Assembly: GCA_017979445.1 (NCBI GenBank)
Contig: CM030713.1
Coordinates: forward strand, 27,139,163-27,203,162
Reading direction: 5' to 3'
Origin: Akebia trifoliata
Taxonomy: Eukaryota > Streptophyta > Magnoliopsida > Ranunculales > Lardizabalaceae
Length of the DNA: 64,000 nucleotides
Below the pieces are notes generated by a model. The model had not been told where the DNA came from and searched no databases. It saw nothing but the letters and a program-made list of their open reading frames with translations. Positions 58,745 through 64,000 of this stretch are shown here, piece by piece. Numbering within the stretch: position 1 is the first letter of the stretch; each line of letters starts with the position of its first letter. The translations under genes were made by a program, and so were the position numbers.

Positions 58745-59278
58745 TTAGAGAGTTACTATTACCACACCAACTTTTAATATTGCCACATAAATTTAAAAAC
58801 TCCAATAAATAATGTGGGGTGTGAGAAGTAATTAAAAAAACAAACAAACGATAGTTCGATTCTTCTCATCTCTCGTCCAAGAGAAGAACAACTCTCTCTC
58901 TCTCTCTCTCTCTCTCAATCCACCATCTTCATCCTACCCTAAAACCAGTCAAAATATTAGATGTGATAGATATGTGTTTACGGTGATGTTTTGATAATGG
59001 ATCGTCAGTTTGAATCTCATGTAGAGGTATAAAGCATTTTTTTTTGACCGGTTAGAGATATAGAACATTAAGTTTTGTTAATGGAGATTTTGACTTTGAT
59101 ATAGGTAGATATGTGGTTCTTTTTGTCTTAAAACATTGGTGTGTTGTAAAAAAAATGGTGTACATTTGTTTTTTCAACAAATGGTGTGCACATATATTCT
59201 GTTTTTTTTTGTGCCTCATATACTTTAGGTAAATGGTGTGGCAATAGTAAAAATTGGTGTGACAATAGCAACTCTCCT
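58745..59278. mobile_element. T-family MITE, long form
   Basis: TIRs gagagttactattaccacac and the inverse gtgtgacaatagcaactctc enclose about 530 bp with a CT microsatellite (58889-58916). The ends match the 110-bp T copies, so those may be deletion derivatives. There is no copy at the equivalent place in block A, so it inserted after the duplication. Confidence 0.75.
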
Positions 59279-59364
59279 TTCTTATCATAAAGTTGATTTG
59301 TAGACGGTAAGTCACAAAATCTGATTATTAAAATAATTATTTTAAATAAACCTACAAATTACCT

Positions 59365-59575
59365 TCATTAGGCTTCATGTGATCGCAATATTTAAATAAG
59401 TCGTGATGAAGTAACATTCAAATTGACATCAATTTAAACATTGGTGTGCATGGAACCATAGATGCTTCTCAATCATATCTCGATGAAAATTATCTATGGT
59501 TTTGTAAACATATCTATGTCAGCAATGTCTAAAACGATATTAATTTAAATGTTACTTCAGCATTTTCCTATTAAA
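59365..59575. mobile_element. V-family palindromic MITE
   Basis: The centre accatagatgcttctcaatc is inverted as gaaaattatctatggttt, and the arms gaagtaacatt and aatgttacttc pair perfectly. It is absent at the equivalent place in block A. Confidence 0.7.
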
Positions 59576-59667
59576 TTTTTTTAAATAGTAGGTATTTAAA
59601 TTAAAATATACTGAAAATTCAAGCGGTATAATGAGTATTTCATCCTATTATCTTTTAACTGTTTAAG

Positions 59668-59798
59668 AAAGAGAGTTGCTATTGTCATGCCAACTTTTTT
59701 CTAATACCACACTAATTGTGTGCAATTCTTTGGTGATTCATAAAAGAATTGGTGTGGCATTTGTAAAAGTTGATTGGGGGGGGAGGAGTAGCTCTCAT
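59668..59798. mobile_element. T-family short MITE (block B copy)
   Basis: gagagttgctattgtcatgcc pairs with the right side gttgattgggggg, then gagtagctctc. It corresponds to the block A copy at 27175-27290. Confidence 0.65.
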
Positions 59799-59799
59799 A

Positions 59800-60762
59800 T
59801 TGGGTGAGTTCCGGCCTGGTTTGGCTGACTCGTAAAAGTCCTAAAGATTCTAACTGGACCTTAGACAAGTTCTAAACCCATTTCGTGTCGAAGTTGGCTA
59901 AGCCTAAATCTTACTCTAATGGGCCAAATTCAGATTCTTTTCAGATACCATAAAAAAAAAGTCACACTTTTTCATAAATAAGGTCCAATTTTCATCCTAA
60001 TTGAAGTAAAGGATATAAATGATAAAAAGGGTTTTATATGATAATATATTTTAATTATCTTTTGTTATAAAATCATACATAAAAAACTATTATACGTATG
60101 TAAAATATACTAGCAGATCGAATATTGTTAGATATTAGCCCAACTCGTATTTAATGGTTTCAAAAAGTTTTGAATCCAAACCTATATTTGTGAGCTCAGG
60201 ATTAAGGCCCTCGCGGATGGCATGGAAGTGAAATGACGGGGTTTTGGAACAGCTTAAACCCGTTCCAAAGTTGAAACTATAACGACACAGAACCGTTCCG
60301 AGGTGCAATAAAACATTATTCTTAACTGCTATAGTAACCCCAACTTTTACTTAATGTAGCCGAATTTCTCAAATTATATAACACAACCCAATTAAAGATT
60401 AAAACACACCATTCAAACATTAGAAAGGATTAACTCAAATTATTTCCAACCATTAGCAAACATTAGAGCACTCATTCAAACAATTTAAACAGTAGGTTAT
60501 AATTTTGATTAGGCTCATATAAAATATTAAACCCAAAAAATAGAAAAATAATTTAAAATTTTCGCCTGTATTGAGAAATCATTAAAAAAAATATCTTAAA
60601 TAATTTCCCTCTTTCTCTATATTTAGGATCTTCCTCCATGCGTACACTCAACTGGAGACTCATTTCAATTTGAAATCAACATTTTCAAGTAGGAATCCAC
60701 ATGTTGCACAAAGAAGTATGGTCCACTAAATTGGCAAACGTGGCACGCAGAGGGGTTAGAAC
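59800..60762. other. Gene-free end of block B and beyond
   Basis: Similarity to block A (gggtgagttccggcctggtt; caaacctatatttgt) ends near 60195. The rest is AT-rich without recognisable features. Confidence 0.5.
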
Positions 60763-61052
60763 CACAATGTGAAAAAAGCCCAAATTTGACAATCTTGGGC
60801 CGTCAAATTTCATAAAATTCGACGGACCAAGAGGTCGAATTGGAGTCGAATTTTTCATTGTCAAATTTTGTTTTTCGACGGGTTGAATCTGTCAAATTAA
60901 TAAAGGATGAAAGAAATTCGATAGCTCTCAACCATCAAATCTGGGAACATTAAGAATTTCGATGATCCTAAACCGTCAAAATTCAGTTTCTAAAATTCGT
61001 GGGCCTTGGACCGTCAATTTTTTCTGTAGAATTTTCCAGTTTTCACGTAGTG
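60763..61052. mobile_element. CACTA-type MITE, 290 bp
   Basis: The left end CACAATGTGAAAAAAGCCC and the right end CCAGTTTTCACGTAGTG are near-perfect inverted CACTA termini, flanked by a 3-bp duplication AAC on both sides (60760-60762, 61053-61055). Interior repeats of the type gaccgtcaaatttc/gaattttgacggt are the subterminal motifs. Non-coding. Confidence 0.88.
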
Positions 61053-61566
61053 AACTCACTGACCACCAAATGTTTTCGATCCTGGCAAGTATACCATTGT
61101 CTTAGGAGGATAACCCATTGCATGAAAAGAAATCCCACTTACAAAAGTTTCGACAACAATAACTGAGAGCCAGGATAGTTTTAGAAGTAAATATATGAAA
61201 AGAAAAAGTGATCGTTTTCAGTAAAACTAGAAGCAATTCATGAGAAAAGCAACAATTGTAGGCAGACCAAAATTAAAAATTTTCATAGAAAAAATAACAA
61301 TAATAATAATTATGAAATTACGATGATACAACAAAGACAAAAAACGATGAGAGGAAGACCAAAAAGGAGATTGGATAGAGGTAGTACCAAAACTTGTGCA
61401 CTCTAACCACTAAAATATCCCTAATAGAGTGGAACAGTGGAAAATGGTTAATGTTCCCAACCCCCAAATAGTTGGGAGAGTCTTTATTGGTTGATTTACA
61501 AACATGAAAAGCTCAACGTAAAGGAAACATGAGCTAGTGGGAGCCGTCTCCTGTGAATGAATATAT
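61053..61566. other. Gene-free spacer
   Basis: A-rich sequence with no recognisable gene. Nothing further is seen. Confidence 0.5.
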
Positions 61567-62629
61567 GGGGGTGGTTCGACGGACGGCTTGAAAACCAGAT
61601 GAGAAACTGATGTTTCTCTGACGTTGGATCGACGGAAATCAACGGCTTATATGCTTTCTCACGTCACTTCAATTGTTAAAAACGGAGTTATCAAAATTTC
61701 AAACAGATCCCTTGAATTTTACAATTTTTCAACTAACTCCCCTTCTCTCTTTTCTTCCCGACAGAACGACTGAGACTTCAGCCCTGTTTTCGTCTCCATC
61801 GAAATACCTCGATTGCTCACTCTCTCTCTCTCTCTCTCGCTCCATCCTTTTTGCAAATAAAGTATACATTGCAAATCCATTTCCATGCATGGTATAATAT
61901 GAAAAGCAGAACACCATTACAACACTTGGCTATGTTCTTAATGTTCAAAAGTTTATCTTTGTTTGGTATTTTCTTTTTTTCTTTACTTCACTGGGAATTC
62001 TATCATAACTTAACTTTTGGGTGGAACTTGCCAGCAAATTGTACCACCCGATCTTAATTCCTTTTCTGACCAAGATAGCAGAGTTTGTTATTATGCTTGT
62101 GAAGCACTTTATAACATTGCAAAGGTGAGGTTAGATCAATTTTCTTCTATTGTTAGTATATTCTTTTAGTAAATTTATTTTGAATGTTATATTGGGTTTC
62201 ATCCCTTCTCTCTAGCTACTATGCAGGATGTGAGAGGAGATTTCATTATATTCTTTAATCAGATCTTTGATGCACTCTGTAAGCTCTCAGCAGACTCAGA
62301 TGCCAATGTGCAGAGTGCTGCTCATCTTTTAGATCGAGAGAGAGAGAGAGAGAGAGAGTGAGAGAGTAAGCGAGCAGTCGAGGTTTTCGATGGCTGTCGA
62401 GACGAAAAGAGAGAACGAGAGTTCAGTCGTTCTGTCAGGAAGAAAAGAGAGAAGGGGAGTTAGTTGAAAAATTATAAAATTCGAGGGATCTGTTTGAAAT
62501 TTTGATAACTCCGTTTTTAACAATTGAAGTGACGTGAGAAAGCATATGCGCCGTTGATTTCCGTCGATCCAACGTCCGAGAAACATCAGTTTCTTATCTG
62601 ATTTTCAAGCTGTCCGTCGAACCGCCCCC
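61567..62629. mobile_element. Pack-MULE carrying VAC14 exons
   Basis: Long inverted repeats 61567-61845 and about 62335-62629 (outer ends GGGGGTGGTTCGACGGAC and GTCCGTCGAACCGCCCCC) are about 90% alike by eye and include a CT/GA microsatellite at the inner edge. They enclose 490 bp of host gene sequence. TIRs this long, with no transposase and a gene fragment inside, are the pattern of Pack-MULEs. A 9-bp target duplication cannot be shown, because the flanks are tgaatatat on the left and a TA tract on the right. Confidence 0.87.
62035..62334 (+). pseudogene. Captured VAC14 fragment (two exons)
   Basis: Exon 62035-62124 encodes LNSFSDQDSRVCYYACEALY, then NIAK. After a GT-AG intron (62125-62226) comes DVRGDFIIFFNQIFDALCKL, then SADSDANVQSAAHLLDR. 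This is the N-terminal HEAT-repeat region of plant VAC14, the scaffold of the PIKfyve/FAB1 lipid kinase complex at the vacuole. The intron is kept, so capture was from genomic DNA. The fragment ends exactly at the right TIR, with no start codon or downstream exons. It is not functional as VAC14. Confidence 0.9.
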
Positions 62630-63380
62630 TATATATATATATATATATTAAAAGCATAAAAAAACAAATAATTAACAGGCTTAAGAAGAAATGCAGGAGT
62701 CTGACACATTACAAAACAACTTTGAGGTCATCCGTCGAAGTCCACCTGTCACAAAAAAAAGGTAAAAAAAAGAGAAAGAAAGAAATAAAACTTGACGATA
62801 GTGACACCTCGACAAATAGTAACCACTAAAAGAAGCCTGTTTAATCATCGGTAGGAAATACACAATAGTTCACAGGAGTAGTCAAAATCTACTGAAGTTT
62901 AGTTTGCAAGTTAGGAAGCATTGATTTTACAATCAAATAGCCCAATGCCTTATATTGCAAAGACTACTGTTTAGTCATTGTAAAACAAACAGAAGAGAAA
63001 AAGAAAGGGTGGAGAATCATAGAAATAGAGAGGAACCACAAGAAAATACAATAGACTAGCAATCAAAAATAAAAGTCATGGGAAGATAAGATGGACAATA
63101 AGCATAAATCTTAAACAGTAGTGCTCTATATATGGAATAATGGGGACATTAAAACATAGGGATTCAAGCATACCAGGAAAATATGATATCATAAGTGCCA
63201 ACCAGTTAAAGATGAATCATCAAGGATAAATGTGGAGAAAATTGGAATAGGAAAGATGAAAGTTTGGTGGAGTTTCAATTCAGATGAAGCTGCTGTTGAG
63301 CAACAATCAGTTGGGTCAGAATAGCTATGAGACATTGATTATATCTTACATCTTGTTTAGAGAGAGATAATGCAAATAAC
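62630..63380. other. Gene-free sequence right of the Pack-MULE
   Basis: Starts with a TA tract. AT-rich with purine-rich runs. If it belongs to the minus-strand AP2/ARF fragments it would lie on their 3' side, but I see no exon in it. Confidence 0.45.
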
Positions 63381-63575
63381 TTGGCTTCCCTTACGAGTCT
63401 GCTCTTCTCTTCTGCAACTATTGTCCCATAGATGTATTAAACCAGCCTGTAATGATGCCAAGATGAGTGAACGATTTGATTTCTCCAATCTCTCCCCACT
63501 CATCTTGGCATCATTACATACTGTCTTAATAAAATGAGCTTCATATCTACCAGTCCACAGATGCCAGTACATTGA
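63381..63575 (-). pseudogene. AP2-domain exon fragment with in-frame hairpin insertion
   Basis: On the minus strand, [12 protein letters not shown] (63534-63570) and [17 protein letters not shown] (63381-63431) form the first AP2 repeat of AINTEGUMENTA/WRI1-type factors, normally contiguous as [21 protein letters not shown]. The exon ends at GSQ before gt, the known exon border of this family. Between EAH and LWD lies a 102-bp insertion that keeps the frame open. Substitutions (HLW for HRW, EEQ for EGQ) suggest a non-functional copy. Confidence 0.85.
63432..63533 (-). repeat. 102-bp hairpin inserted in the AP2 fragment
   Basis: A perfect arm of about 20 bp (gtaatgatgccaagatgagt) at 63450-63470 is inverted at 63498-63517, with a roughly 28-bp loop. 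Imperfect pairing extends a further 12-15 bp outward (attaaaccagc with ctgtcttaat). Size and shape resemble a small MITE or a miRNA precursor. The arm does not match any miRNA I know, including miR172. Confidence 0.8.
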
Positions 63576-63786
63576 AATAAAAAAAAAAGAAAAAGAAAGC
63601 ATTCCAAAAATATTAAGCTGAAGAAAAAATGATAAAAGGAATATGATCACCTTGGCCTTAAGTAGTGGAAATGGGTTTTAGCGTTAGAAGTTATAGGGTG
63701 AAAGAATGATAAAAGAAATATGATCATTTTGGCATTAAAAAGATTGGAAGACTTGACTTGTGACAGGTTTTGGTAAAAGAAAATAC

Positions 63787-63836
63787 CTTGACAGAACACC
63801 AATAAGAATTTGTCCAATGAACGGGATCGAGATCAC
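63787..63836 (-). pseudogene. ARF exon fragment, inner copy
   Basis: The minus strand, from ccag to gtattt, reads YTSDLDPVHWTNSYWCSVK. Auxin response factors of the ARF5/6/7/8/19 group have [20 protein letters not shown] at this exon end. Three changed residues (H for R, T for P, C for R) suggest decay. Confidence 0.75.
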
Positions 63837-63968
63837 TTGTGTACCTGGAGTATATAACCTTTTTTAGATTTACTACAAAATAACAACTAAAAATAGTTTA
63901 TTGACAAACCTGAAATAAATATAAGCCCAACAGAACACTAGGAGTTTGTTGACGTAAAAAAAAAATAC

Positions 63969-64000
63969 CTTGACAGAGCGCCAATAAGAATTTGGCCAAT
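63969..64000 (-). pseudogene. ARF exon fragment, outer copy (cut by window edge)
   Basis: The minus strand reads WPNSYWRSVK, then gtattt. It is the same exon end as at 63787 but with consensus residues. It may be a fragment or the last exon part of a true ARF gene continuing beyond the window. The two copies are 182 bp apart. Confidence 0.7.

Noticed and set aside
61558..62638. Nine-base target duplication of the Pack-MULE
   Set aside because: The flanks tgaatatat and tatatatat agree only because both are TA-rich, so no duplication can be claimed.
63432..63533. Assignment of the hairpin to miR172 or another known miRNA
   Set aside because: The arm sequence does not match miR172, miR169, miR171, miR394 or miR399 as I know them. 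The AP2 context alone is not evidence.

Overview
This window is nuclear DNA from a flowering plant. The evidence is intron-containing genes with GT-AG borders (TFB5/TTDA, EBP2), a small plant-only DUF761-type protein gene, and plant transposon classes: Ty1/copia primed from initiator tRNA-Met, L1-type LINE, CACTA, Mutator-like, hAT and MITEs. Exon fragments of plant genes (LOG, EDS5-like MATE, sulfate transporter, VAC14, AP2, ARF) are also present. The DNA is AT-rich and mostly transposon-derived. The species cannot be fixed from the sequence.

Layout. 1-3.9 kb and 8.4-12.8 kb hold dense arrays of about 380-bp foldback elements, almost all sitting inside (TA)n tracts. Between the arrays lies a TFIIH subunit TFB5 (TTDA/GTF2H5) gene with a small coding region and probably a long 5'-UTR intron. 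13.4-15.5 kb holds two inverted copies of one TIR element. 15.8-17.7 kb is the EBP2 nucleolar rRNA-processing gene, with an intronless CDS and a 5'-UTR intron. 19.2-27.7 kb is block A of an old tandem segmental duplication: repeat R1, then a DUF761-type gene at 26.5 kb. 28.4-32.1 kb holds a foldback unit, a SINE-like repeat and a decayed LINE that has lost the centre of its reverse transcriptase. 33.9-60.2 kb is block B of the duplication, expanded by large insertions.

Insertions in block B. The R1 copy was split by a roughly 3.9-kb solo LTR (target duplication GTGAT). That LTR was then split by an 8.8-kb CACTA element (target duplication AAA) carrying exon fragments of several unrelated host genes. 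The most striking is one open exon that joins LOG, MOR1-like and sulfate-transporter pieces in frame. The second DUF761-type gene copy (51.6/58.3 kb) was broken by a young copia element with nearly identical LTRs and an intact 1,318-codon polyprotein frame. To the right are a 290-bp CACTA MITE (60.8 kb), a Pack-MULE with about 290-bp TIRs enclosing VAC14 exons (61.6-62.6 kb), and AP2 and ARF exon fragments on the minus strand at the window edge. A 102-bp hairpin is inserted in frame in the AP2 fragment.

Likely functional host genes are TFB5, EBP2 and the intact DUF761-type gene. The rest is a nested record of transposition, gene-fragment capture and duplication.
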